Shown here: piece after piece, positions 1 to 7,192 of the stretch
How the letters are laid out: each line of letters begins with the position of its first letter
Position numbering within the stretch: the first letter of the stretch is position 1
Translations under genes and position numbers: made by a program
Assembly: GCA_900547285.1 (NCBI GenBank)
Contig: URGF01000035.1
Span: 1-16,912 of the forward strand
Source of the DNA: an uncultured Collinsella sp.
GTDB lineage: Bacteria; Actinomycetota; Coriobacteriia; Coriobacteriales; Coriobacteriaceae
DNA: 16,912 nt
Reading direction: 5' to 3'
The notes under the pieces: generated by a model
Told to the model about the DNA's origin: nothing
What the model saw: only the letters and a program-made list of their open reading frames with translations
The model's database searches: none

Positions 1-680
1 CCGCCGCTATTTTTATTAATGCCCAGATTGGCTATAAGCAGGCGAGCGATTCGTATCAGAAAATCGAGAAGCAATATGTAAGCGATAAGGACGCCAGCGG
101 CGTGCCGACTATCGACTTCGATGCGCTTGCTCAGACAAACCCCGAGATTGTGGGTTGGATTTATGTGCCGGGAACCAACATCAACTATCCCGTGGTGCAG
201 ACCAACAACAACTCCAAATACCTCAACACGCTGTTCGACGGTACGGCCAATGCATCTGGGGCCATTTTCCTGGATAGTGATGACACCGCGCCGGGAATGA
301 TTGACCAGCAGACCACGATCTACGGCCACCATATGAACGATGGGTCGATGTTCAACGTGATTTCGGACACCACCGACCAAGCGACGTTCGATAGCATCGA
401 GTACGTGTATTACATCACGCGCGATGCAACGTATAAGCTGCGACCGCTGGCGACCAAGGTGGTCGAGGACACGTATGCCAAGGCGCGCACGACCAATTTT
501 GAGGGCGACGACGGGCTCAAGAACTATCTGTCCGAGATGCTCGACGGTGCCTCTGCCGTGGCGAGCGATGCCACCGATCGTGCCGCTTCGGCAACCAAGG
601 TCGTAACGCTTGTGACCTGTCGTTCGTTATCGCTGAGCAACACGCGTGCCGTCATGGTGCTCACGCCGGTCGAGGAATAG
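1..680 (+). CDS. Class B sortase (5' end outside window)
   Basis: A cysteine transpeptidase that cleaves sorting signals and attaches surface proteins or pilins outside the membrane. The frame is open from base 3, so the start and most of the N-terminal membrane anchor lie upstream; the GTG at 102 is internal. The visible part begins with a hydrophobic stretch, then a charged linker, then the sortase fold starting near 'NPEIVGWIYVPGTNINYPVVQ', typical of class B. The catalytic triad is readable: His in YGHHM (327-329 or 330-332), Cys in TLVTC (618-620), and Arg in SNTRAV (645-647). The protein ends soon after the Arg, as usual. The MoaE-like gene starts 3 bp after the stop. No sorting-signal substrate is visible, so its target is unknown. 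The class assignment is firm; the class B subtype is likely. Confidence 0.9.
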   Translation, partial: AAIFINAQIGYKQASDSYQKIEKQYVSDKDASGVPTIDFDALAQTNPEIVGWIYVPGTNINYPVVQTNNNSKYLNTLFDGTANASGAIFLDSDDTAPGMIDQQTTIYGHHMNDGSMFNVISDTTDQATFDSIEYVYYITRDATYKLRPLATKVVEDTYAKARTTNFEGDDGLKNYLSEMLDGASAVASDATDRAASATKVVTLVTCRSLSLSNTRAVMVLTPVEE

Positions 681-683
681 ATA

Positions 684-1133
684 ATGGGCTACTCAATGAC
701 GGTGAAAGGGGAAATGATGCTCGAGAATGGCAAAACGATGCCTTCGGTTGATGCTTGGCTGCGCGAGGCCAAGGCCGATGCTTCGGCGGCAGGCTGTGGG
801 ATGTATCTGACGCATAACGGTGTGGTGCGCGCGACGCCCAAGGCTGAGGTGCGCGGAGTCGAGACCGATGGCGTGGCGCCGGGCCACAAGGTGGGAGGCA
901 TGGTGTTTGGCTACGACGCCAGCAAGGTACAGGCCGCCATCGAGGCGACGCGCGCGATGCCGGGTATCGGCTATGTGCGCGTGTGGCTGGCAAGCGGCGA
1001 GCTTGCCGTAGGTGACGACATCATGCTCGTGCTCATCGGCGGGGACATTCGCCCGCACGTGGTCGATGCGCTGCAGGCGCTCGTCGGCACCATCAAGAAT
1101 GAATGCGTGAGTGAGGTCGAGCGCGAGGCGTAG
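684..1133 (+). CDS. MoaE-like protein (molybdopterin synthase large-subunit family), probably degenerate
   Basis: A 149-residue protein with no membrane segment. The C-terminal half follows the MoaE pattern: a GYVRVWLASGELAVGDDIMLVLIGG strand region, where MoaE has HRIGEL..GD, then a helix leading to TIKNE. True MoaE transfers sulfur from MoaD to precursor Z to make molybdopterin. Here only the first of the two C-terminal lysines is clear (K138); the position matching the second (E. coli K126) is not lysine, and HR of the HRxG motif is replaced. Catalysis is therefore doubtful. No MoaD or other cofactor gene is nearby. The ATG at 684 has GAGG 8 bp upstream; ATG 714 or 717 after AAAGGGG is a fair alternative, and would start nearer the family's usual N-terminus. 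It is probably co-transcribed with the sortase gene (3-bp gap). The family call is moderate. Confidence 0.6.
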   Translation: MGYSMTVKGEMMLENGKTMPSVDAWLREAKADASAAGCGMYLTHNGVVRATPKAEVRGVETDGVAPGHKVGGMVFGYDASKVQAAIEATRAMPGIGYVRVWLASGELAVGDDIMLVLIGGDIRPHVVDALQALVGTIKNECVSEVEREA

Positions 1134-1163
1134 AGGCTTGCGTCGATAGAAGGATCGTTTATA

Positions 1164-1202
1164 AAAATGCCCACCGGTACGTGTGATACCGGCGGGCATT
1201 TT
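1164..1202. terminator. Bidirectional intrinsic terminator
   Basis: Arms 1164-1179 and 1187-1202 pair over 16 bp with a single mismatch, around a 7-nt loop. The stem opens with AAAA and closes with TTTT, so it can terminate the sortase/MoaE-like unit on + and the convergent membrane protein gene on -. Confidence 0.85.
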
Positions 1203-1223
1203 GCGTTTTGGGCGCGGTGGGCG

Positions 1224-2453
1224 CTACACGCGCGTCGCATCCTTGGGGCTCATGGTCATGCTCTGGAAGCGGTTTTCCATGTACTCGTTATCGAAGTGCT
1301 CTCCGTAGAACTGTGCGACGGGAATGTCCGGCTCCGTGCCGTTAACGCGCTGGTACCAGTAGTCGAGCGACTGCAGCGTCATGACGCCGTCGACCAGCAT
1401 GATAACGGTAAAGATGACGGTGGCCGAGTAGCGGCTCTTCCAGGGGATCTTGTTGATAAGCTTAAGCAGCCTCGGCAGCAGCAGCTTGATCCAGATGAGG
1501 CCGCCCAGGCCCCACAGGCAGGCGAAGCCCGTGCAGGTGCGTCCGCCCGTGAGGACCACGAGCGGATCGGGCAAACCGAACAGCGTTATGTGCGAGTAGC
1601 TCCACGAGACCACGCCAAACGCGGTCTGCATAAACCAGCCCACGAACACCTCAAAGCTGGCGCCGAGCAGGGCGCTCACCAGGAAAATGATGATGGGGTT
1701 CTTTTTGTAGAAGCGGTTAAGCACCATGGTCATGAGCACGGCGCCAAATCCGTAGATGGGGCTGAAGGGGCCAAACAGCATGCCGGCGCGGTTCTGATAG
1801 ACGCCCGGGTCGTCGACTGTCATGTGCCAGATGTCCTCGGCGATCAGGCCGAGTATGCAGCAGACAAAGAACACCCAGAACAGGTTGAAGTAGTTGAGCT
1901 TGATGTAGCCCTCGCCGGTTTCATCGCGGCCGAGCATGCCCTCGGCGGCGGCGTCGCGGTCGAGCATCTCCTGCAGGCGGCGCTGCAGTTCGCGCTCCTG
2001 ACGAAGCGTGGGGTCGACGGTTGCCGAAAGTGCAACGAGGATGCCGAGCTGGATCGCGGGACGCAGCAGGAAGGGCCCGATGCCCTGGAGCATCACGTCG
2101 ACCAAAAGCTCGACGACGGTGAATGCAATAAGGATGTAGGACAGGCGGGCGGCGTTGCGGCGCTGGTTTTTGATAAGGTCCAGGCCAAAGATGATTAGGA
2201 TGACGGCACTTGCCGCAGAGAGCATGATGCCGGCGACGATAAGGCCGACTGCGACGAGCGTGTTGTCGCCGAGCTTTTCGGTGGCGTTGCCGTTAACAAG
2301 TGCCGTGATGACCTGCCACATAAAGGCAGCGACCGACGGGAGCGTGCCCACGCCGGAAAGGATGCACAGGACGGCGTACACCTTAATGATGAGGGGGATC
2401 TTCTTGACCTCCGTGGCGCTGGGGACGCTGGGGTCGAGTTCGTTTCGATCCAT
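1224..2453 (-). CDS. Polytopic membrane protein with CmpB / ABC-transporter type IV domain (PF06541-like)
   Basis: A 409-residue multi-pass protein. A short polar N-terminus is followed by about four hydrophobic segments (roughly 22-50, 64-92, 104-121, 125-145), a charged cytoplasmic linker (148-185), and a second membrane block from about 189 to 365. The second block carries the features of the CmpB family: an aromatic-rich first helix, then NRAGMLFGPFSPIYGFGAV (221-239) and a conserved Arg/Gly region near 304-318. The family name suggests a transporter, but no ATPase subunit lies beside it and its function is not known. The ATG at 2453 is preceded on this strand by AGAAAGG at a good distance. 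It is transcribed alone, divergent from purF and convergent with the MoaE-like gene. The family call is fairly sure; any substrate would be a guess. Confidence 0.75.
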   Translation of the reverse strand: MDRNELDPSVPSATEVKKIPLIIKVYAVLCILSGVGTLPSVAAFMWQVITALVNGNATEKLGDNTLVAVGLIVAGIMLSAASAVILIIFGLDLIKNQRRNAARLSYILIAFTVVELLVDVMLQGIGPFLLRPAIQLGILVALSATVDPTLRQERELQRRLQEMLDRDAAAEGMLGRDETGEGYIKLNYFNLFWVFFVCCILGLIAEDIWHMTVDDPGVYQNRAGMLFGPFSPIYGFGAVLMTMVLNRFYKKNPIIIFLVSALLGASFEVFVGWFMQTAFGVVSWSYSHITLFGLPDPLVVLTGGRTCTGFACLWGLGGLIWIKLLLPRLLKLINKIPWKSRYSATVIFTVIMLVDGVMTLQSLDYWYQRVNGTEPDIPVAQFYGEHFDNEYMENRFQSMTMSPKDATRV

Positions 2454-2739
2454 ACAGAACCTTTCTCGCTTTGTTGTAGGTTACAAGGATACGCCGCCGA
2501 CCTGCCAAAAGACAGGACGAACGTCCCAATTGCAACTTTGTAATCCCCAACGGCGGACGCGGCGGCCATCTGGGGGCGCGGGCACTTACGCTGGACAGAC
2601 CGATAAAATGTTTGGCAACAAAACTGATTATTAGCTCGGTGGGCTTTTAAAAAGCGCTGCTCATGCGCTGGGGAGCACGTCGCGCCGTGCGTATAATAAG
2701 GCGGGTAACGCCAAAAATACGAGGCTCTGAGGGGATACC
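2454..2739. promoter_or_regulatory. Divergent promoter region between CmpB-domain gene and purF
   Basis: A 286-bp gap without a gene. On + it holds a perfect TATAAT (2692-2697), about 40 bp before the purF ATG; the matching -35 position (2669-2674, TGGGGA) is poor. A small hairpin AGCGC/GCGCT (2653-2669) lies just upstream. The purF ribosome site is GAGGGG followed by ATACC. The implied leader is too short for a purine or PRPP riboswitch. On - no convincing -10/-35 pair was found for the membrane protein gene. CCTGCCAAAA near 2501 resembles one end of the 43-bp repeat, but the rest of that element is missing. Confidence 0.5.
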
Positions 2740-4410
2740 ATGTCTCAAGAAACCATCCGCGCGGCCGAGCGTGCCGCGGGACAGGTGAACACCATGTCGA
2801 CGTATGATCCGGACTCCGACCAGCTGCATGAGGAATGTGGCATTTTCGGCGTATGGGCGCCCGATCGCGACGTGGCTCGACTGACGTACTTTGGCCTGCG
2901 TGCACTGCAGCACCGTGGCCAGGAATCGGCGGGAATCGCCGTGGGTGACGGCGGCACGGTTATGGTCCGCAAAGACCTGGGGCTGCTCGATCGCGTGTTC
3001 TCCAACGCCGACCTGTCGACGCTCTCCGGCCAGCTGGCCGTGGGCCACGTGCGCTATGGCACCGCCGGTGCCAAGAGCTGGGAAGCCTCTCAGCCGCATC
3101 TTTCTACCATCAACAGCGTCATTATCGCGCTTGCTCACAACGGCACCCTCGTCAACACCGACGAGCTGCGCCGCCAGCTGATCGAGCTGGGCGTGCCATT
3201 CCTCTCCAACTCGGATTCCGAGGTCGCGACCAAACTCATCGGCTACTTTACCCAGCGTACAGGCCATCTGCGCGAGGGCATTCGCAAGACCATGGAGCTC
3301 GTGCGCGGCGGCTACGCCATGACGCTCATCAACGAGCAAGCGCTCTACGCATTCCGCGATCCACACGGCATTCGCCCGCTCGTGCTGGGCAAGCTGGTGG
3401 ACGAGGGTCTGGACCAGGCCGATGCCGCAGCCGTTTCGCAGCTGCCGTCGCAGGACGGCGCCGCGACGGTCGACTCCGCCGTCCGTGTCACGCGCGCCGG
3501 CGGCTGGGTCGTTGCTTCCGAGACCTGCGCACTCGACATCGTGGGTGCCGAGTACGTCCGTGACGTCCGTCCCGGCGAGATCTTGCGCATCAGCGCCGAG
3601 GGTCTGGTATCCGAGCAGGGCGTGCCTGCAGCCGAAGAGCCCGCCAACTGCATCTTTGAGCAGGTCTACTTTGCCCGCCCCGACTCCATCATGAACGGCA
3701 AGAGCGTCTATGCCTGCCGTTACGACATGGGTCGTCAGCTGGCACATGAGGAGCCCGTCGAGGCCGACCTGGTCATCGGCGTGCCCGACTCCGGCCTGCC
3801 GCCCGCGGAGGGGTATTCGCACGAGAGCGGTATTCCCTTTGGCGAGGGCCTTATCAAGAACCGCTACGTGGGCCGTACGTTTATCGAGCCTACGCAGGAG
3901 TTGCGCGCCATGGGCGTGCGTATGAAACTCAACCCGCTGCGTGACAATATCGAGGGCAAGCGCCTGGTCGTCATCGACGACTCCATCGTGCGCGGCACCA
4001 CCATGGTGCAGCTCGTCAAGATGCTGCGCAACGCCGGCGCCAAGGAGATTCACATCCGCATCAACTCGCCCGAGGTCATTTGGCCGTGCTTCTACGGTAT
4101 CGATACCGACGTGCAGTCGCAGCTTATCAGCGCCAACAAGACGGTCGACGAGATTTGCGAGTATATCGGCGCCGATTCGTTGGCCTTCCTTTCGGTCGAG
4201 GGCCTGCTTAAGGTCATGCCCAAGGGCGGCTACTGCGACGCGTGCTTTACCGGCCGCTATCCCGTGGCGATTCCCGAGAGCTTTGGCCGCGACAAGTTTA
4301 TGGAGGGCTTTAAGCCCCGCAACCTGGACAAGCCGCTGTACTTTGACGACGACGCCGTGGTCGAGAAATACGACGACCGCAGCTGGGAAGAGGAGCACGG
4401 CGAGGCCTAA
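2740..4410 (+). CDS. purF: Amidophosphoribosyltransferase
   Basis: First step of purine synthesis: PRPP plus glutamine gives 5-phosphoribosylamine. The protein has 556 residues. An N-terminal propeptide of about 32 residues precedes the catalytic nucleophile C33 (EECGIFGVW), which would be exposed by cleavage; a propeptide of this length is usual in actinobacteria. The Ntn glutaminase domain follows (RALQHRGQESAGIA, LAHNGTLVN, SDSE). The C-terminal phosphoribosyltransferase domain has the PRPP loop VIDDSIVRGTT (411-421). C304, C450, C499 and C502 match the [4Fe-4S] ligands of the Bacillus-type enzyme, so it is probably oxygen-sensitive. The ATG at 2740 has a good ribosome site; ATG 2794 would give a shorter propeptide. 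The stop codon TAA lies inside the repeat at 4408-4450. purM and purN follow on the same strand. Confidence 0.97.
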   Translation: MSQETIRAAERAAGQVNTMSTYDPDSDQLHEECGIFGVWAPDRDVARLTYFGLRALQHRGQESAGIAVGDGGTVMVRKDLGLLDRVFSNADLSTLSGQLAVGHVRYGTAGAKSWEASQPHLSTINSVIIALAHNGTLVNTDELRRQLIELGVPFLSNSDSEVATKLIGYFTQRTGHLREGIRKTMELVRGGYAMTLINEQALYAFRDPHGIRPLVLGKLVDEGLDQADAAAVSQLPSQDGAATVDSAVRVTRAGGWVVASETCALDIVGAEYVRDVRPGEILRISAEGLVSEQGVPAAEEPANCIFEQVYFARPDSIMNGKSVYACRYDMGRQLAHEEPVEADLVIGVPDSGLPPAEGYSHESGIPFGEGLIKNRYVGRTFIEPTQELRAMGVRMKLNPLRDNIEGKRLVVIDDSIVRGTTMVQLVKMLRNAGAKEIHIRINSPEVIWPCFYGIDTDVQSQLISANKTVDEICEYIGADSLAFLSVEGLLKVMPKGGYCDACFTGRYPVAIPESFGRDKFMEGFKPRNLDKPLYFDDDAVVEKYDDRSWEEEHGEA

Positions 4411-4450
4411 AACCTGCCATATGGGGACAGGTATATTTTGGTAGGTTTTA
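4408..4450 (+). repeat. 43-bp palindromic repeat, copy 1 (GGGGACAG core)
   Basis: Terminal arms 4408-4419 and 4439-4450 (TAAAACCTGCCA / TGGTAGGTTTTA) pair with one mismatch around a core containing GGGGACAG (4423-4430). The element matches the copy at 16087-16129 (opposite orientation) at 36 of 43 positions, and resembles 15923-15965. Its first three bases are the purF stop codon. The remaining purF-purM gap (4451-4567) has no gene; TTGATA (4463-4468) and TATGGC (4485-4490), 16 bp apart, could be a weak promoter. Confidence 0.8.
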
Positions 4451-4567
4451 CCTGCTGTTTTGTTGATATGACGGCGGGTGCTGTTATGGCACACGCCGAA
4501 ATGAACGCAATTATGAGCACCGTTTGGCGCCCGCGCGGCGCGACGGTAGTGGGAGAGGAAGGCTCAG

Positions 4568-5671
4568 ATGAGCGACAGCAAGCATGTGACGTACGAGGAC
4601 GCCGGCGTCGATACCGCCGAGGGCGGCCGCGCCGTCGACGCGATTAAGCAAATGGTCAAGGACACCAATCGCCCCGAGGTTATCGGCGGCATCGGTGGCT
4701 TTGGTGGCCTGTTCTCGGCCGCCGCGCTTAAGGATATGGAAGACCCGATCCTGATCAGCGGTACCGACGGCGTGGGCACCAAGCTCGTGCTCGCCCAGAT
4801 CATGGACCGTCACGAGACGGTGGGCCAGGACCTGGTCGCTATGTGCGTCAACGATATTCTGGCTTCGGGCGCCGAGCCGCTGTTCTTCCTGGACTACGTT
4901 GCCATCGGTCACATCGAGGCCGAGCACATGGCAAAGATCATCAAGGGCGTGGCCGACGGCTGCAAGCTCGCGGGCTGCGCGCTCGTGGGCGGCGAGATGG
5001 CCGAGCACCCGGGCGTTATGGCTCCGGCCGACTACGACCTCGCCGGCTTTACCGTGGGCGTCGTCGATCGTCCCAAGATGCTCGACCCCGCGAACGTTCG
5101 CCCGGGCGATGTGATCCTGGGCCTGCCTTCCACCGGCGTGCACTCCAACGGCTACTCGCTCGTGCGCAAGGTCATCGGCGTCGACGGCATCAAGCCGGGC
5201 ACGCCCGAGGCCGCCGCTAAGGCCGAGGAGCTGAGCCGTCCGCTCGAGGAGCTCGGCGGCGCTTCGCTGGCTGACGCCCTGCTGGCTCCCACGCGCATTT
5301 ATGTGAAGCCGATTCTTGAGCTGCTGCGCGGCGGCGCCAACGTGCATGCTATCGCCCACATCACCGGCGGCGGTATTACCGAGAACCTCAACCGCGCGCT
5401 CGCCGACGACGTTGACGCCGTGGTCACCCGCAACGGCGCCGAGATGGGTTGGGACGTTCCGCCCGTTATTACTTACGTGTCGCGTCAGGCCGAGCTCGCG
5501 CCCAACGAGGCATGCAAGACCTTCAACATGGGCGTCGGCCTGTGCCTGATCGTCGCCCCCGAGGACGAGGCCGCCGTGACCGAGGCACTGGTCGCGCTGG
5601 GCGAGAAGCCGTTCCGCGTGGGCGAGTGCGTCGAGGGTTCCGGTAAGGTCGTGTACTCCGATGAGCGCTAA
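4568..5671 (+). CDS. purM: Phosphoribosylformylglycinamidine cyclo-ligase (AIR synthetase)
   Basis: Closes the imidazole ring of FGAM to AIR using ATP, the fifth step of purine synthesis, in the cytoplasm. The protein has 367 residues, slightly above the usual 345 or so, through a longer N-terminus (DAGVDTAEGGRAVDAIKQMV is the typical opening). Family signatures in order: the GTDGVGTKL ATP/substrate segment, VGQDLVAMCVNDILASGAEPLFFLDY, CALVGGEMAEHPG, PSTGVHSNGYSLVR, and HITGGGITENLNR. The ATG at 4568 follows GAGGAAGG at good spacing. The purN start lies inside its last codons (11-bp overlap), so translation is likely coupled. It is separated from purF by 157 bp containing the 43-bp repeat, and may share the purF promoter. 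Confidence 0.97.
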   Translation: MSDSKHVTYEDAGVDTAEGGRAVDAIKQMVKDTNRPEVIGGIGGFGGLFSAAALKDMEDPILISGTDGVGTKLVLAQIMDRHETVGQDLVAMCVNDILASGAEPLFFLDYVAIGHIEAEHMAKIIKGVADGCKLAGCALVGGEMAEHPGVMAPADYDLAGFTVGVVDRPKMLDPANVRPGDVILGLPSTGVHSNGYSLVRKVIGVDGIKPGTPEAAAKAEELSRPLEELGGASLADALLAPTRIYVKPILELLRGGANVHAIAHITGGGITENLNRALADDVDAVVTRNGAEMGWDVPPVITYVSRQAELAPNEACKTFNMGVGLCLIVAPEDEAAVTEALVALGEKPFRVGECVEGSGKVVYSDER

Positions 5672-6362
5672 CGAGCAGATGGCTGCTGCCGAGGGCCTGG
5701 GCTTTGTGCCCTACACCCGTCCGACCGGCACCGATACGGCCGAGCCGCTTAAGATTGGCGTGCTTATCAGCGGCTCGGGTACCAACCTGCAGGCGCTGAT
5801 CGACCTAATCGCCGCCGGCAAGCTCAACGCCTCGATTGAGCTCGTGGTGTCGAGCCGTCCTTCGGCCAAGGGCCTACAGCGCGCCGAGCGTGCGGGCATC
5901 CAGACGCTCACGCTGTCCAAGGATGTCTATGCCGACCCCATCGCGGCTGACGAGATCATCGCGCATGAGCTGCTCGAACGTGGCTGCGAGTACGTGGTGA
6001 TGGCCGGCTATATGCGCATGGTGCACACGCCGCTGCTGGCGGCGTTCCCCAATCGCGTGGTCAACCTGCATCCGGCGCTGCTGCCGAGCTTTACCGGTGC
6101 CCATGCGATTGACGATGCGTTTGCGCGTGGCGTCAAGGTGACCGGCGTGACCGTGCACTTTGCCAACGAGATTTACGACAACGGCCCCATCATCGCCCAG
6201 CGTGCGCTGGCTGTTGAGGAGGGCTGGGACGTCGACACGCTCGAGGAGCATATCCACGCGATTGAGCACGTGCTGTATCCTGAGGTCGTGCAGATGCTCG
6301 CCGACGGCCGCGTTCACGTGCTGGAGAGCGGCAAGGTCGCAATTGATGCGCCCCGCGGCTAG
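5661..6362 (+). CDS. purN: Phosphoribosylglycinamide formyltransferase, folate-dependent
   Basis: Transfers formyl from 10-formyl-tetrahydrofolate to GAR to give FGAR. The protein has 233 residues; the family core (190-200 residues) starts at about 31 with KIGVLISGSGTNLQALID (phosphate loop), leaving a polar N-terminal extension of about 30 residues. Catalytic residues are N135 and H137 in NLHPALLPSFTG, and D173 in VHFANEIYDNGP. The core ends in the usual helix HVLYPEVVQML, then a short tail. The ATG overlaps the purM stop by 11 bp, and an internal start would lose the coupling. A terminator follows 30 bp after the stop, closing the purine unit. Pathway genes such as purD and purL are not in the window. 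Confidence 0.96.
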   Translation: MSANEQMAAAEGLGFVPYTRPTGTDTAEPLKIGVLISGSGTNLQALIDLIAAGKLNASIELVVSSRPSAKGLQRAERAGIQTLTLSKDVYADPIAADEIIAHELLERGCEYVVMAGYMRMVHTPLLAAFPNRVVNLHPALLPSFTGAHAIDDAFARGVKVTGVTVHFANEIYDNGPIIAQRALAVEEGWDVDTLEEHIHAIEHVLYPEVVQMLADGRVHVLESGKVAIDAPRG

Positions 6363-6392
6363 CGGTGCACAGTACAATTTAGTTGAGTGGTC

Positions 6393-6438
6393 AGGGTGGT
6401 CATTGGCGCCAAGGCGCGTGTGACCACCTTTTGTTTTT
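6393..6438 (+). terminator. Intrinsic terminator after purN
   Basis: GGTGGTCA (6395-6402) pairs with TGACCACC (6421-6428). The intervening GCGCC/GGCGC can extend the stem. The hairpin is followed by TTTTGTTTTT (6429-6438). Confidence 0.85.
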
Positions 6439-6440
6439 GG

Positions 6441-6496
6441 TAGTCACCTGCGACGTTCTTAAACGACTAGTCATTCAAGAACGTCGCAGGTGACTA
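6441..6496. repeat. Perfect 20-bp inverted repeat upstream of EIIA gene
   Basis: Arms 6441-6460 and 6477-6496 are perfectly complementary over 20 bp. The 16-nt loop contains its own palindrome GACTAGTC (6465-6472). There is no T tract, and the purN terminator is already complete upstream, so it is not an ordinary terminator. Its right edge is 18 bp from the EIIA start codon, next to the ribosome site. The arm segment GACGTTCTT resembles GACGTTCCTT in the palindrome at 6990-7055, so it is either a member of the repeat family or an operator for the EIIA gene. Confidence 0.75.
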
Positions 6497-6514
6497 GGTG
6501 AGAGAGGTGAGCGC

Positions 6515-6979
6515 ATGGCGGATAACGAAGCGCTGTTTACGCCTGAGCTGGTGTTTTTTGATTGGGAGTGTGCGACGCCGGATGAGGTGTTTGCGCAGCT
6601 CGAGGACGAGCTCGCTCCGCGCGGCTACATTGCCGAGGGTTGGCTCGACGCCGTCCGCACGCGCGAGGACGCCTATCCCACGGGTCTCGCTATGCCGGCG
6701 GCAAACATCGCCATTCCGCATACCGATCCGGGATTTGTAGCCAAGCCCTATATCGCGGTGGTAAAGCCCGCTGCACCTGTGACGTTCAGCGCGATGGCGG
6801 GTATGGGCGCCCCGGTGCCGGCGCAGATTATCATCAATCTGGGCATTGCCGAGCCGGGCGGCCAGGTCGAGGCCCTGCAAGCGCTTATGAATATCTTTAT
6901 GGATGCCGACGCTGCAGCCGATGTACTCGGCCAGACCACGCCGCAGGGCATGGTCGACGCCATCCGCCGCCACTTCTAA
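6515..6979 (+). CDS. PTS EIIA component, fructose/galactitol type (EIIA-2 fold), orphan
   Basis: A soluble phosphocarrier of 154 residues, the size of a single EIIA domain. It has the family pattern: an N-terminal helix-strand region, then REDAYPTGLAMPAANIAIPHTD, where H69 is the expected phosphohistidine, and a C-terminal helix (GGQVEALQALMNIFMD). Such domains take phosphate from HPr and pass it to an EIIB domain. No EIIB, EIIC or HPr gene is in the window, so it either serves a permease encoded elsewhere or acts as a regulator. The ATG at 6515 has AGGTGAG upstream. The gene is flanked by palindromes on both sides and preceded by a terminator, so it is probably a single-gene unit. The sugar cannot be told from sequence. 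Confidence 0.85.
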   Translation: MADNEALFTPELVFFDWECATPDEVFAQLEDELAPRGYIAEGWLDAVRTREDAYPTGLAMPAANIAIPHTDPGFVAKPYIAVVKPAAPVTFSAMAGMGAPVPAQIIINLGIAEPGGQVEALQALMNIFMDADAAADVLGQTTPQGMVDAIRRHF

Positions 6980-6989
6980 AGCGGCACTC

Positions 6990-7055
6990 GGGGACGTTCC
7001 TTTGCTGCCGGCAGGTAGGGACAGTCCCCATCTGTCGGCAGAAAAGGAACGTCCC
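6990..7055. repeat. Nested palindrome with GGGAC core
   Basis: Arms 6991-7014 and 7032-7055 pair over 24 bp with two mismatches. The 17-nt loop contains an inner GGGAC-A-GTCCC (7018-7028). It starts 11 bp after the EIIA stop. There is no T tract, so it belongs with the other GGGGAC-type elements rather than being a standard terminator, although it could still affect the mRNA 3' end. Confidence 0.8.
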
Positions 7056-7074
7056 TAACTGCCAACTGCCAGAC

Positions 7075-7103
7075 CTGTCCCCTTTGCACCAAAATGGTGC
7101 AGA
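7075..7103. repeat. CTGTCCCC motif with small hairpin
   Basis: CTGTCCCC (7075-7082) is directly followed by the hairpin GCACCA-AAA-TGGTGC (7086-7100). This is the same core as in the neighbouring repeats and may be a truncated copy. The rest of the gap up to 7192 has a further dyad (TGTGTC 7128-7133 / GACACA 7149-7154 region) and the ribosome site GAAAGG of the next gene. No clear promoter was found. Confidence 0.5.
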
Positions 7104-7192
7104 TTAACCCGTCTCCCATGCACCAGGTGTGTCGCGGGGGCCGCGTTGTGACACAATGGCGTTTGTTCGATTCGTGATGCGAAAGGCCAAAC

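Noticed and set aside
1167..2198. Plus-strand ORF of 343 codons opposite the CmpB-domain gene
   Set aside because: It begins inside the terminator hairpin and reads a low-complexity, His/Asp/Ala-rich product typical of the reverse complement of a membrane protein gene.
2495..2530. A fourth copy of the 43-bp repeat
   Set aside because: Only CCTGCCAAAA matches; the core and the other end are missing, and GGACG/CGTCC here is a short chance hairpin.
2698..2739. Purine or PRPP riboswitch in the purF leader
   Set aside because: The leader after the TATAAT is only about 35-40 nt, too short, and no aptamer motif is visible.
2647..4494. Long open frame (615 codons) on the minus strand opposite purF
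   Set aside because: It is the GC-rich antisense shadow of purF, which has full family motifs; the antisense product has no recognisable domain. The same holds for long antisense frames opposite purM, the parvulin gene, the ATPase, and nfnA/nfnB.
4438..4647. Small ORF of 69 codons between purF and purM
   Set aside because: It begins inside the repeat, has no ribosome site and runs into purM in another frame; composition is not protein-like.
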